Of a stretch of 36,532 nucleotides of DNA, positions 1-9,946 are shown piece by piece. Location of the stretch: contig VGDE01000012.1 in NCBI GenBank assembly GCA_016869875.1, positions 1 through 36,532 on the forward strand, read 5' to 3'. The number at the start of each line of letters is the position of its first letter. Within the stretch, counting starts at the first letter, position 1. The position numbers and the translations under genes are program-made. The stretch comes from Alphaproteobacteria bacterium. Its GTDB lineage: Bacteria; Pseudomonadota; Alphaproteobacteria; Rhodobacterales; Rhodobacteraceae. Under the pieces are notes generated by a model that saw nothing but the letters and a program-made list of their open reading frames with translations, was not told where the DNA came from and searched no databases.

Positions 1-599
1 ATCTGGTCCTTCAGCGCGGACTGCCGCAGGTAAAGGTGCTTGGTTTCGCGGACCTCGAGGTCGGTGGAGCCGCTGATGGCGCTGCGCGGCTCGATCAGGT
101 CGGTCGGGTCCAGTTGCTTGGTGCAGTTCTCGCACTGGTCGCCCCGTGCCTTGTCGTAACCGCAGTTGGGGCAGGTGCCCTCGATGTAGCGGTCGGGCAG
201 AAAGCGGCCATCGGCGTGGGAGTAGACCTGCTTTTCAATGACCTCGCGGATATAGCCGTTCTCGGCCAGCCGCCCGGCAAAGTGCTGGGTCAGCATGCGG
301 TTGCGGTCGCTGGAGGAGCGGCCGTAGTGGTCAAAGGACAGGCCGAAACCTTCCGCCAGCCGTGCCTGTTCGGCATGCATCCGCGCGCAATAGTCGGCCA
401 CGGCCTCGCCGGTCTTGGCGGCCGCCAGTTCGGCCGGGGTGCCATGTTCATCGGTGGCGCAGATGAACATCACTTCATGGCCCCGCGCCCGCAGATAGCG
501 GGCATACAGATCCGCCGGCAATTGAGAGCCGACGAGGTTGCCCAGATGCTTGATGCCATTGATGTAGGGCAGGGCAGAGGTGATGAGGTGGCGGGACAT
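1..599 (-). CDS. metG: Methionyl-tRNA synthetase, N-terminal part (cut by window edge)
   Basis: Charges tRNA-Met with methionine in the cytoplasm. Only the first 199 residues lie in the window, and the frame is open to base 1. The start is the ATG at 599, with an AAAGGACC ribosome-binding site just upstream. The class I nucleotide-binding signature appears as [11 protein letters not shown] (residues 11-21, HLGN replacing HIGH). The zinc knuckle has CPNC at 143-146 and CENC at 156-159, typical of the zinc-containing class. The GTPAEL segment near residue 53 also fits. The KMSKS loop and anticodon-binding domain lie beyond the left edge. The gene diverges from the BLUF gene. Confidence 0.96.
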   Translation of the reverse strand, partial: MSRHLITSALPYINGIKHLGNLVGSQLPADLYARYLRARGHEVMFICATDEHGTPAELAAAKTGEAVADYCARMHAEQARLAEGFGLSFDHYGRSSSDRNRMLTQHFAGRLAENGYIREVIEKQVYSHADGRFLPDRYIEGTCPNCGYDKARGDQCENCTKQLDPTDLIEPRSAISGSTDLEVRETKHLYLRQSALKDQ

Positions 600-1164
600 G
601 GATTGGGTCCTTTCGGGATCGGCGCCTTCCTTAGCCACCTTGGGCCGCGAAGGGAAGGCCATGCGCATCGCAGACAGGAAGGTGGAGTGGCGCCCGGGTG
701 CCGGAACATGACCAGCCATACCGGGCGAAACGGACGTCATCGCAGGCGTTTTCATGGCTCGGCCAGACGCATCCTGTCCTGATCCTCGACCTGATGATTG
801 CCAATTGCATCCATGCGCAACCCTGAGGGACAGCCTGCTGTCTGGTCCTCCATTGGCCCACGAAAAGTCGCGTCAGCGGTTCAGACCCTGCAGGCGGACA
901 GGTTAGGTTCGAAAGGCCTTCGGCTTCGGACCTGCTGATTGTCACTCGCAGCACGTGAGATCGGCCGCAAGATGAACTCCTGACCATGGCATGGGCCTGT
1001 CTGCTGCGGACCTGCCGGGAGTGCGGGGTCGGGATATCGACAAGGCGTGCGGCTGCCACGCGACCGGGTCATGTCCGATCTGCATTTATCAAGATGCTTC
1101 CTTTGTGCGTACAAGATAAAGGTGTCGGGCCAGATAAAGCACGATGAACATGCAGGAAAAATGA
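600..1164. other. Intergenic region between metG and the BLUF gene
   Basis: This 565-base stretch separates two divergent genes and must carry both promoters. Several reading frames are open across it on both strands, but none has a good ribosome-binding site, a recognisable domain or coherent family-like sequence. I see no tRNA. A small inverted repeat (TTGT, 4-base spacer, ACAA) lies near 1099-1110, about 55 bases before the BLUF start, and could be part of a promoter or operator. It is too short to call. Confidence 0.5.
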
Positions 1165-1641
1165 ATGGCAGCGGGTTCCCATGAAGAACAGGCAACTGCG
1201 GGCCCGGCCCAGGATGAGCGACTGGGCTACTGTCTTTACAGGAGCATGGCGCGGCCGGGACTGGATCGGGGCGAGATCGACCAAATCCTGGAAAAGGCAC
1301 GCCGCAGCAACCGGATGCTAAGTCTGACCGGATGTCTTCACTACGAGAACGGCATGTTCTTTCAATGGCTGGAAGGACCGCGCCTGCGCCTCTTTCGGCT
1401 GCTGGATGCGCTGCACCAGGACGATCGCCATCTGAACATGACAGTTCTTGACCAAGGCTCGTTGGAAAAAAGGCTGTTCGAGGGATGGGAGATGCGGTTT
1501 TCCGACCGAGCGGCGGCCTCGCTCTTTGACTGGCTTGCGGACTGGGGAAGCCGAGCCGATGATGTCGAAGCCTATGCCGAACGGGTCGCTGTCTTTTTGC
1601 AATCGATCAGGCAGGACGACCGATATCGCCTGGGCGAGTGA
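1165..1641 (+). CDS. Short BLUF-domain blue-light sensor protein
   Basis: The 158-residue protein consists almost entirely of a BLUF (FAD-binding blue-light sensing) domain at residues 20-112, followed by a short helical tail. Matching it to the Rhodobacter AppA BLUF domain from memory, the flavin-site residues all fall at a constant +4 offset: Tyr25 (AppA Tyr21), Asn49 (Asn45), Gln67 in FFQWLEG (Gln63), Trp108 (Trp104) and Met110 (Met106). The photocycle residues are therefore intact. There is no output domain such as EAL, GGDEF or the AppA C-terminal part, so it belongs with the short BlrB-like type that presumably signals through protein contacts. The start at 1165 follows GCAGGAAAA. A slightly earlier ATG at 1161 stops after seven codons. 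The gene stands alone, convergent with gcrA. Confidence 0.93.
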   Translation: MAAGSHEEQATAGPAQDERLGYCLYRSMARPGLDRGEIDQILEKARRSNRMLSLTGCLHYENGMFFQWLEGPRLRLFRLLDALHQDDRHLNMTVLDQGSLEKRLFEGWEMRFSDRAAASLFDWLADWGSRADDVEAYAERVAVFLQSIRQDDRYRLGE

Positions 1642-1743
1642 CCCGAGCGGGACAGCCGTTTCCGCCTCGAATGATGCGGCGGCATCCGCGGCCTTTTGAT
1701 CAAGGCAATCCTGCAGGGTGAGCGGAGCGGGCCTGCCGACATG

Positions 1744-1766
1744 AAAAGGCCGCCCCGAAGGGCGGC
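1744..1766 (-). terminator. Rho-independent terminator of gcrA
   Basis: GCCGCCC and GGGCGGC form a perfect 7-bp stem around CGAA. On the minus strand the stem is followed by TTTT. It lies just downstream of the gcrA stop and also sits between the convergent BLUF and gcrA genes. Confidence 0.75.
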
Positions 1767-1790
1767 GCTCATAGGCAGCCATGAAAAGCT

Positions 1791-2387
1791 TTACCGCCGG
1801 CGATCGCGGCGCGAACTCATGGGCTGGAAGGCCACGCCCACATGGGCCTCGCAATAGGGCTTGCCGGAAACCGAGGGGAGGCCGCAGAACCAGAACTTGT
1901 CCGTGGCCGGGTCGCCGATCGGCCACTTGCAGGTCCGCTCGGTCAGTTCCATCAGGGTCAGCTTGCGGGCGCGCTTCTCGACCTCGCGGACCGAGGCCAG
2001 GGCTTCGGGGCTGATCTCGTTGGCCGAGGGCTGCGGGGGCAGGGGCTGGCCGGCCGGCACGATGGGTCGGCGAGGAACGGGCGTGAAGACGGGCTGGACC
2101 TCGGCTTCGACCGGCTCGGGTTCCGGCTCGGGCAGGGGTTCGGGGCGCGCGGCGGCTGGCTGGGGCGCGGGCTTGGCGGGCTTTTTCTCGGCCACGGGCT
2201 CGGGCGCGGGCTGGGGCGCGGGTGCGGCCTCGGCCTCCTCGTTGCGGTTGGACAGGCCCAGGCGATGGACCTTGCCGATGACCGCGTTGCGGGTCACCCC
2301 GCCCAACTCCTTGGCGATGGCGCTGGCCGACTGGCCATCCGACCACATGCGCTTGAGCGTCTCGACACGTTCATCCGTCCAGGACAT
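1791..2387 (-). CDS. gcrA: GcrA-family cell-cycle regulator
   Basis: GcrA is an alphaproteobacterial sigma70 cofactor. In Caulobacter it works with CcrM methylation at GANTC sites to activate cell-cycle promoters. Residues 1-48 form the DNA-binding helix-turn-helix (MSWTDERVE, SASAIAKELGG, RNAVIGKVHRLGL). Residues 52-125 are a Pro/Glu/Ala-rich linker. The C-terminal sigma-binding part (about 140-190) has TCKWPIGDP, FWFCGLP and GKPYCEAH, the usual conserved Cys/Trp/His set. The length of 198 residues is normal. The start at 2387 gives the family's canonical MSWT N-terminus. The gene is transcribed alone and diverges from the ABC-2 permease. Confidence 0.96.
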   Translation of the reverse strand: MSWTDERVETLKRMWSDGQSASAIAKELGGVTRNAVIGKVHRLGLSNRNEEAEAAPAPQPAPEPVAEKKPAKPAPQPAAARPEPLPEPEPEPVEAEVQPVFTPVPRRPIVPAGQPLPPQPSANEISPEALASVREVEKRARKLTLMELTERTCKWPIGDPATDKFWFCGLPSVSGKPYCEAHVGVAFQPMSSRRDRRR

Positions 2388-2504
2388 GGCTGCCTTTCCG
2401 GGCGGGTCTTGCCTGCCGCCCCATCTTGAAACCTTCGATTGGTCCCGTCAGAAACGGGATGCCGAGATTTAGCCGCCGATGCGCAGAAATTCAAGGACCG
2501 CAAG

Positions 2505-3347
2505 ATGACCCCCCAGACGATACATGATCGCGCCCCCTCAGGCGAGGCCCAGGACCGGGCCATGGGCGTCCGCCGTTTCGGCCACGTCAACTGGCTGGGA
2601 CTGCGAACCCTGGCCCGGCGAGAGGTCATGCGCTTCATGGCCGTCTGGCAACAGACGATCTTCGCCCCGCTGATGACAGCAGGCCTGTTCGTGCTGGTTT
2701 TCGCCCTGGCGCTGGGGCAGGGGCGCGGAGAGGTCATGGGCCTGCCCTATCTGGTCTTCCTGGGGCCGGGCATCCTGATGATGACGGTGATCCAGAACGC
2801 GTTCGCCAACACCTCCAGCTCGATTACAGCAGCCAAGGTGCAGGGCAACATCGTGGACACGCTGATGCCGCCCCTGTCGACGGGCGAGCTGCTGGCCGGC
2901 TACCTGGCCGGATCGGTGGTGCGCGCGGGGCTGGTGGCGACGGTGATCGGCACGGGCATGATGCTGGTCACCGGGCGCGGCATCGCGCATCCCCTGTGGA
3001 CGCTGTGCTTTGTCCTGCTGGCGGCGCTGCTGCTGGGGGGGCTGGGCATCCTGGCCGGCATCCTGGCGCAGAAGTTCGACCAGATGGCGGCGATCACGAA
3101 CTTCATCATCACGCCGCTGAGCTTTCTGTCGGGCACCTTTTATTCCGTGCAGGCATTGCCCGAGCCGTTCAACACGCTGTCGCACTGGAACCCGATCTTT
3201 TACCTGATCGACGGGGCGCGCTTTGGCGTCACGGGGATCAGCGACGCCCCACCCCTGCGGGGGCTGCTGATCTGCGCGGCGGTCGTGGGGGTCGTGCTGT
3301 TCATCGCCTGGCGCTGGCTGAAATCGGGCTATCGGATGAAACCGTGA
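2505..3347 (+). CDS. ABC-2 type transporter permease
   Basis: Integral membrane component of an ABC exporter of the ABC-2 (NodJ/YadH-like) class, 280 residues. After a short cytoplasmic tail come about six hydrophobic segments. It has the family features FLGPGILMMTVIQNAF, a TPLSFLSGTFY loop near the C-terminus and the HWNPIFYLIDGARFG ending. I chose the ATG at 2505 because AAGGACC lies just upstream. An earlier in-frame TTG at 2439 would add an unconserved 22 residues. No ATP-binding partner is encoded next to it, so the ATPase must be elsewhere. The substrate cannot be read from the sequence; drugs, polysaccharide or lipid are possible. Confidence 0.88.
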   Translation: MTPQTIHDRAPSGEAQDRAMGVRRFGHVNWLGLRTLARREVMRFMAVWQQTIFAPLMTAGLFVLVFALALGQGRGEVMGLPYLVFLGPGILMMTVIQNAFANTSSSITAAKVQGNIVDTLMPPLSTGELLAGYLAGSVVRAGLVATVIGTGMMLVTGRGIAHPLWTLCFVLLAALLLGGLGILAGILAQKFDQMAAITNFIITPLSFLSGTFYSVQALPEPFNTLSHWNPIFYLIDGARFGVTGISDAPPLRGLLICAAVVGVVLFIAWRWLKSGYRMKP

Positions 3348-3488
3348 TTGCGCCAGGGTCCATTTGCCGCTATGGCGGACGCATGATCACCCGGACCGCC
3401 CGTCTTGCCCGTCCGCGACGTTGACGTCCCGTCACCGTCCGATCATCCCTGCCCTTCACAATCTGTCCTGACATTCGGGGAATCCGCC

Positions 3489-4661
3489 ATGATTTCGCAC
3501 GTTCTGCCGACCTATAACCGTGCCCCTCTTGCCTTCGAGCGGGGCGAGGGTTCCTGGGCCATCACCGCCGACGGCACGCGATATCTGGATCTGGGCGCGG
3601 GTATCGCCGTGAACGTGCTGGGCCATGCCAACCCCGATCTTGTCGCGGCGCTGACCGGGCAGGCGGGACGGATCTGGCATGTCTCGAACCTGTACCAGAT
3701 CCCCGAGCAGGAGCGGCTGGCCGACCTGCTGGTCGACCGGACCTTTGCCGACACGGTCTTCTTTACCAATTCCGGCACGGAGGCAGCCGAAATGGCGATC
3801 AAGATGGTCCGCAAGTTCTGGGATCATGCCGGCGATCCCGAACGCATCGAGATCCTGACCTTCGAAGGGGCCTTTCACGGGCGTTCGACAGGTGCCATCG
3901 CGGCCTCGGGCGCGGAAAAGATGGTCAAGGGCTTTGGCCCCCTGATGCCGGGCTTTCGCACGCTGCCATGGGGCGATCTTGAGGCCCTCGAGGGGGCCAT
4001 CAGCGACCGCACGGCCGCCGTGATGATCGAGCCGGTCCAGGGCGAAGGCGGCATTCGCCCGCTGCCCGATGCCGAACTGAAGCGCATCCGCGAGCTTTGC
4101 GACCGGACCGGGGCGCTGCTGGTCCTGGACGAGGTGCAATGCGGCATGGGGCGGACAGGACGGCTGTTCGCGCATGAATATGCCGGGATCACGCCCGACC
4201 TGATGATGGTGGCCAAGGGCATTGGCGGCGGCTTCCCGTTGGGCGCGGTGCTTGCATCCGAGGCGGCGGCCCGTCCGATGGTGGCGGGCACCCATGGTTC
4301 CACCTATGGCGGCAATCCCTTGGCCTGCGCCGTGGGCGCGCGGGTCATGGAGATCGTGGCCGACGACGCCTTTCTGGCCGAGGTGAACCGCAAGGGTGCG
4401 CTGTTCCGCCAGAAGCTGGAGGGCCTGGTCGCAGCCCATCCCGAAGTGTTCGAGGCAGTGCGCGGACAGGGCCTGATGCTGGGGCTGAAATGCAAGGTGG
4501 CGCCGGTGGACCTGGTCAAGGCGGGCTATGCCCAGCACATCCTGACAGTGCCGGCGGCCGACAACACGCTGCGCCTGCTGCCGCCGCTGAACATCGAGGA
4601 TGCCGACATCGCCGAGGCGGTCAGGCGGCTGGACCGTGCGGCGGCGGAACTGGATGCCTGA
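3489..4661 (+). CDS. argD: Acetylornithine aminotransferase
   Basis: PLP-dependent class III aminotransferase. It converts N-acetylglutamate semialdehyde and glutamate to N-acetylornithine and 2-oxoglutarate in arginine synthesis, and many family members also act on succinyl-diaminopimelate. The protein has 390 residues, the usual length. It shows NSGTEAAEMAIK (94-105), LDEVQCGMGRTG (213-224) and VAKGIGGGFPLGA (241-253), where Lys243 should bind PLP. The start at 3489 follows GGGGAATCCGCC. An earlier in-frame start at 3405 would add an unconserved leader. It overlaps the following acetyltransferase by 8 bases, and argF lies a little further on. Confidence 0.96.
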   Translation: MISHVLPTYNRAPLAFERGEGSWAITADGTRYLDLGAGIAVNVLGHANPDLVAALTGQAGRIWHVSNLYQIPEQERLADLLVDRTFADTVFFTNSGTEAAEMAIKMVRKFWDHAGDPERIEILTFEGAFHGRSTGAIAASGAEKMVKGFGPLMPGFRTLPWGDLEALEGAISDRTAAVMIEPVQGEGGIRPLPDAELKRIRELCDRTGALLVLDEVQCGMGRTGRLFAHEYAGITPDLMMVAKGIGGGFPLGAVLASEAAARPMVAGTHGSTYGGNPLACAVGARVMEIVADDAFLAEVNRKGALFRQKLEGLVAAHPEVFEAVRGQGLMLGLKCKVAPVDLVKAGYAQHILTVPAADNTLRLLPPLNIEDADIAEAVRRLDRAAAELDA

Positions 4662-5130
4662 CTATGGCTTCAGGTCGCTGGTCGCTGCGGACCTGCCGAT
4701 GCTGGCCGGCTGGCTTGCCTCGCCCGTGGTCGCCGCGTGGTGGCCCGGCGCGCAACACCAGCTTGGGCTTGTGACCGAGGATATGGAAAATCCCGCCATG
4801 ACGCAGCGGATCGTGCTGCTGGGGGATCAGCCCATCGCCTATGTCCAGCATTTCCGGGCGCAGGAATGGCAGGCGCCGCATTTTGCCGACCTGCCGCCCG
4901 ATGCGATCGCGATGGACGTTCTTGCCGCGCCGGAGGGCTTGGGCCACGGCGGCGGCTGGATACGTGCGCTTGGCGACCTGCTGCTGCGGCAGGCCACGGC
5001 GGTTGCCGTCGATCCCGCCCCCACCAATCTGCGTGCCATCCGAGCCTTTGAAACCGCGGGCTTTGCCGGGGATCAGGTTCGGCTGGATGCCGAGGGCCAT
5101 CCGGCGCGCGTGATGACGCGGCTTCGATGA
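4654..5130 (+). CDS. GNAT-family N-acetyltransferase, AAC(6')-like
   Basis: Acetyl-CoA-dependent acetyltransferase of 158 residues. The pattern WLASPVVAAWW near residues 20-30, the acetyl-CoA loop GLGHGGGWIRAL (95-106) and DPAPTNLRAIRAFETAGF (120-137) match the branch that contains aminoglycoside 6'-acetyltransferases and siderophore-type acetyltransferases. That resemblance does not establish a drug substrate. The ATG at 4654 lies inside the last codons of argD in another frame (8-base overlap), so translation is probably coupled. Its place between argD and argF suggests co-transcription with arginine genes. A role on an arginine-pathway amine is conceivable but unproven. Confidence 0.85.
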   Translation: MPDYGFRSLVAADLPMLAGWLASPVVAAWWPGAQHQLGLVTEDMENPAMTQRIVLLGDQPIAYVQHFRAQEWQAPHFADLPPDAIAMDVLAAPEGLGHGGGWIRALGDLLLRQATAVAVDPAPTNLRAIRAFETAGFAGDQVRLDAEGHPARVMTRLR

Positions 5131-5250
5131 CGCCATCTTCTGTGTGCCGATCTCCCGGAGAGCCGCATGTCTGTGCGGCGGGGGCAGCGCCCCCCTTGAC
5201 CCGGACCCCGCAAGCGGGCTTGCTTGCGAAAATCGCCGAAAGACAGACCG

Positions 5251-6177
5251 ATGACGCATTTTCTGGATATTCACACCACTGACCGCGACAGGCTGAGATC
5301 GATCATCGACATGGCGCGCGCCATGAAGACCGCCCGTGGCGGACGACCCAAGGGCACCCTGGATGACGAACAGCCGCTGGCGGGGCGCATGGTGGCGCTG
5401 ATCTTTGAAAAGCCCTCTACCCGGACACGGGTCAGCTTTGACATGGGCGTCCGGCAGATGGGTGGACAGACGATGATCCTATCGGGATCGGAAATGCAGC
5501 TGGGGCACGGCGAAACCATTGCCGACACGGCCCGGGTCCTGTCGCGCTATGTCGATCTGATCATGATCCGGACCTTTGAGGAAGCCACCCTGCTGGAGAT
5601 GGCCGAGCATGCCACGGTTCCGGTCATCAACGGGCTGACCAACCGCACCCATCCCTGCCAGATCATGGCTGACGTGATGACCTTCGAGGAACATCGCGGG
5701 CCCATCGCAGACAAGAAGGTCGTCTGGTCGGGCGATGGCAACAACGTCTTTGCCAGCTTTGCCCATGCTGCCGGGCAGTTCGGCTTTGACCTGACCTTTA
5801 CCGGCCCGCCCCCGCTGGACCCGGAGCGCGAGTGCCTGGACTATGCCGCCCGGATGGGCCGCCCCATCACGATCGAGCGCGACCCCCACAAGGCGGTCCA
5901 GGGTGCGGATCTTGTGGTCACCGACACCTGGGTCAGCATGCACGACCCGCAGTCCGCCAAGGAGCGGCGCCACAACCAGTTGCGCGGCTATCAAGTGAAC
6001 AGTGCCCTGATGGCCAAAGCCAAGGAGGACGCCCTCTTCATGCACTGTCTGCCCGCACATCGCGATGACGAGGTGACAAGCGAGGTGATGGACGGCCCGA
6101 ATTCCGTGATCTTTGACGAGGCGGAGAACCGTCTGCACGCCCAGAAGGCGATCGTTCGGCACTGCTTGGGTGTCTGA
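5251..6177 (+). CDS. argF: Ornithine carbamoyltransferase
   Basis: Transfers the carbamoyl group from carbamoyl phosphate to ornithine, giving citrulline in arginine synthesis. The 308-residue protein has the carbamoyl-phosphate site STRTR at 56-60, HPCQ at 134-137 and the catalytic HCLP at 265-268. Length and motifs are canonical. The ATG at 5251 follows GAAAGACAGACC. A TTG at 5224 would add nine unconserved residues. A 120-base gap with GC-rich hairpins separates it from the acetyltransferase. That gap includes a CTTGAC that could be a -35 box, so argF may have its own promoter as well as readthrough. Confidence 0.96.
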   Translation: MTHFLDIHTTDRDRLRSIIDMARAMKTARGGRPKGTLDDEQPLAGRMVALIFEKPSTRTRVSFDMGVRQMGGQTMILSGSEMQLGHGETIADTARVLSRYVDLIMIRTFEEATLLEMAEHATVPVINGLTNRTHPCQIMADVMTFEEHRGPIADKKVVWSGDGNNVFASFAHAAGQFGFDLTFTGPPPLDPERECLDYAARMGRPITIERDPHKAVQGADLVVTDTWVSMHDPQSAKERRHNQLRGYQVNSALMAKAKEDALFMHCLPAHRDDEVTSEVMDGPNSVIFDEAENRLHAQKAIVRHCLGV

Positions 6178-6216
6178 ACGCATGGACGGCTGGCCTGTGG
6201 CCAGCCGAAGACACAA

Positions 6217-6247
6217 GGAAAGGCCGCGCCTCTGGCGCGGCCTTTCC
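6217..6247. terminator. Bidirectional terminator between argF and pckA
   Basis: A perfect 14-bp inverted repeat (GGAAAGGCCGCGCC, loop TCT) lies between the convergent argF and pckA genes, with short T/A runs inside the stem ends on both strands. A second, smaller hairpin (8-bp stem, loop TGT) sits just before it at 6188-6206. Confidence 0.8.
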
Positions 6248-6276
6248 GGTTGTGTCCGATTTTTTGGGTTCGTCTC

Positions 6277-7872
<1,596 letters not shown>

Positions 7873-7942
7873 GGTCCAAAGCTCCGTGGCTGGTTTGGGG
7901 TCGCTGTCTGATGTTTGACAACTAAGCGGCTATAACATGGCA

Positions 7943-7957
7943 GTTCCGCCACGGAAC
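7943..7957. promoter_or_regulatory. Inverted repeat in the pckA-hprK upstream region
   Basis: GTTCCG, a three-base spacer and CGGAAC form a perfect inverted repeat about 70 bases upstream of the pckA start. It may be a protein-binding site or an element of the pckA leader. The binding factor is unknown. Confidence 0.35.
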
Positions 7958-7959
7958 AA

Positions 7960-8004
7960 GGCAGCGCAAACGGTTAGCGCAAACAACAAATGTTATCGCC
8001 ATCA
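7960..8004. promoter_or_regulatory. Tandem LacI-family operator-like sites between pckA and hprK
   Basis: GTTAGCGCAAAC at 7973-7984 differs by one base from the perfect palindrome GTTAGCGCTAAC, a type of site I recall for LacI-family regulators. A weaker copy lies at 7960-7971, sharing AGCGCAAAC at 13-base spacing. A third partial match, TGTTATCGCCATCA, is at 7991-8004. In Rhodobacter the LacI-type regulator CceR is reported to control central carbon genes including pckA. Assigning these sites to a CceR homologue is inference. Confidence 0.45.
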
Positions 8005-8083
8005 GAACCTGAAGATGCCTCCTTCGGCAGAAGGAAACGGAAAATTAACCATGGTCGGCGCATGATGAAGGAGAGGTGATTCG

Positions 8084-8497
8084 ATGATTCAGCTGCATGC
8101 AACGACCGTGGCGCTGCAAGGGAAGGGGCTGGTGATCCTTGGGCCTTCGGGTGCGGGAAAATCGTCCTTGGCGCTTGAACTGATGGCGGTGGGCGCAGGT
8201 CTGGTGGCTGACGATCGCACGGACCTCAAGCTGTCAGGGGGGCAACTGCTGGCTTCGGTTCCACCTCCGCTGCGGGGCCGGATCGAGGCGCGGAGGATAG
8301 GCCTCTTGTCCGCTGAGCCGGTGGAGCCGGTGCCCGTGGCGCTGGCATGCGACCTGGGACGAAGGGAAGAGGATCGTTTGCCACAGCACCTGCACCAAGA
8401 GTGGCTGGGGGTCCGGGTTTCCCTTGTGCTGGGTCCGTATCGGCCGCATCTTTACGCTGCGCTGCGGCAGCTCATGCTGGGCAAGCGTCTGGCCTGA
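8084..8497 (+). CDS. hprK: HPr kinase/phosphorylase, short alphaproteobacterial form
   Basis: Phosphorylates, and in the family also dephosphorylates, the regulatory serine of HPr. The 137-residue protein is only the C-terminal catalytic domain. The N-terminal domain found in Firmicutes enzymes is absent, as is usual in alphaproteobacteria. The Walker A loop is GPSGAGKSS at 20-28 (Lys26), followed by VADDRTDL (41-48) as the second acidic motif. The start at 8084 follows AAGGAGAGG. It is the first gene of the PTS cluster (rapZ, EIIA, HPr downstream), and its natural substrate is the HPr at 9943. Confidence 0.92.
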   Translation: MIQLHATTVALQGKGLVILGPSGAGKSSLALELMAVGAGLVADDRTDLKLSGGQLLASVPPPLRGRIEARRIGLLSAEPVEPVPVALACDLGRREEDRLPQHLHQEWLGVRVSLVLGPYRPHLYAALRQLMLGKRLA

Positions 8498-8526
8498 TTG
8501 ACCGAACCGATGGGAGAGGAAGCGGA

Positions 8527-9492
8527 ATGGCCTATCACGCAATGCCCGGCAACGATGCTGCCACGCAAGGGCAGCGATTGGTTCTGGTGACGGGGCCGTC
8601 GGGAGCGGGCCGCTCCACCGCCATCAACGTGCTGGAGGATCTTGGCTTCGAAGCCATCGACAACCTGCCCCTGTCGCTGATCCCGCGGCTGCTGGACGGG
8701 CCTCCGCGACCGGTGCCGCTGGCCTTGGGGGTCGATGTCCGCAACCGGGACTTTTCCGCCTTCAACCTCATCGAACTGATCGACCGCCTGACGCGGCATC
8801 CGGATTACTCTCCCGAGGTGCTCTTCCTGGATTGCAGTGCCGACGCGCTCGTGCGGCGCTACAATGAGACGCGCCGCCGTCATCCGCTGACGCCCGACCA
8901 GGAGCCGATGGCGGGCGTGCTGGCGGAGATCGACCTGCTGGCGCCCATCCGGGCACGGGCCGAGATCCTGATCGACACGACCGAACTGTCGCCCCATGAC
9001 CTAAAGGCGGAGCTGACGCGTGTTTTCGACATCCGCCCTGATCATCGGCTCAGCGTTTCGCTTCATTCCTTCAGCTACAAGAGGGGGGTGCCGCGCGGGC
9101 TGGACTTGATGTTCGACTGCCGGTTCCTGACCAACCCGCATTGGGAACCCGCGCTGCGCCCGCTGGATGGCCGCAATGACGAGGTTCAGACCTATGTGAC
9201 CGCCGATCCTCGATTCGCCGAGTTCTTCAGGCGCACCCGGGATCTTGTGGAGTTCCTTCTTCCGGCCCATATGGATGAAGGAAAATCGCATCTTGCGATT
9301 GGTTTCGGATGTACCGGTGGACAACACCGTTCCGTCACTTTGGTGGAAATGATGGCTGTTGCGCTTGCGGATGCAGGCTGGCCGGTGTCAATAAGACACA
9401 GGGAACTCGAGCGTCGTGGGGCGGCGCTGCTTTCTGGCGGAGACGCATCGCCCGGTGGCGAGGCACGACCGACGCAGAGGCAGGCGTCGTAA
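8527..9492 (+). CDS. rapZ: RapZ-type RNase adapter / nucleotide-binding protein
   Basis: P-loop protein of the RapZ (YvcJ/YhbJ) family, 321 residues. The N-terminal kinase-like domain has Walker [10 protein letters not shown] at 23-31 and LDCSAD near 101-106. The C-terminal domain carries the hallmark [10 protein letters not shown]. In E. coli RapZ controls glucosamine-6-phosphate synthase through small RNAs and RNase E; its alphaproteobacterial role is less clear. Its steady position beside hprK and PTS genes suggests a link to phosphate-relay signalling. The start at 8527 follows GGGAGAGGAAGCGG. Starting further upstream would run back into hprK without conservation. Confidence 0.94.
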   Translation: MAYHAMPGNDAATQGQRLVLVTGPSGAGRSTAINVLEDLGFEAIDNLPLSLIPRLLDGPPRPVPLALGVDVRNRDFSAFNLIELIDRLTRHPDYSPEVLFLDCSADALVRRYNETRRRHPLTPDQEPMAGVLAEIDLLAPIRARAEILIDTTELSPHDLKAELTRVFDIRPDHRLSVSLHSFSYKRGVPRGLDLMFDCRFLTNPHWEPALRPLDGRNDEVQTYVTADPRFAEFFRRTRDLVEFLLPAHMDEGKSHLAIGFGCTGGQHRSVTLVEMMAVALADAGWPVSIRHRELERRGAALLSGGDASPGGEARPTQRQAS

Positions 9493-9523
9493 CGGTGCGG
9501 GCTTTTGAACTTGGTGGGGCGCG

Positions 9524-9946
9524 TTGATCGGAATTGTCATCGTAGCGCATGGCGGGTTGGCGCGGGAGTATCTGTCCGCTGTCGAACATGTCGTGGGCCC
9601 GCAGGTAGGCATCGCAGCTGTCGCGATCGAAGACGATCATGACCGCGCGGCCAAGACTGCGGAAATCAAGGCGGCTGCGGATGCCGTCGATCTTGGCGAT
9701 GGAGTGGTGCTGGTGACCGACCTGTTCGGCGGCTCGCCATCGAACCTGTCGCTGCCGGCCTGCTCCGTGCATGGGCGCACGATCCTTTACGGCGCGAACC
9801 TGCCCATGCTGGTCAAGCTGGCCAAGTCACGGCACCTGCCGGTCATCGACGCGGTGTCCTTTGCCAAGGAAGCGGGCCGCAAGTACATCAACTCCTACAA
9901 CGTGCCTGTCGAGGCAGCCCTTGATCGCGAAAGCCGCGCGAGATGA
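9524..9946 (+). CDS. PTS EIIA component, mannose/fructose type (TTG start)
   Basis: Phospho-carrier of the incomplete nitrogen-related PTS, 140 residues, EIIA-Man fold. The phosphorylated histidine is His9 in IVIVAHGGLA, matching ManX His10. VLVTDLFGGSPSNLS is the second conserved block. No membrane EIIB/EIIC sugar permease is nearby, so a regulatory rather than transport role is likely. The start appears to be TTG at 9524, preceded by TTGGTGGGG. No ATG exists before the conserved N-terminal strand. The stop overlaps the HPr start (ATGA), implying coupled translation. Confidence 0.92.
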   Translation: MIGIVIVAHGGLAREYLSAVEHVVGPQVGIAAVAIEDDHDRAAKTAEIKAAADAVDLGDGVVLVTDLFGGSPSNLSLPACSVHGRTILYGANLPMLVKLAKSRHLPVIDAVSFAKEAGRKYINSYNVPVEAALDRESRAR

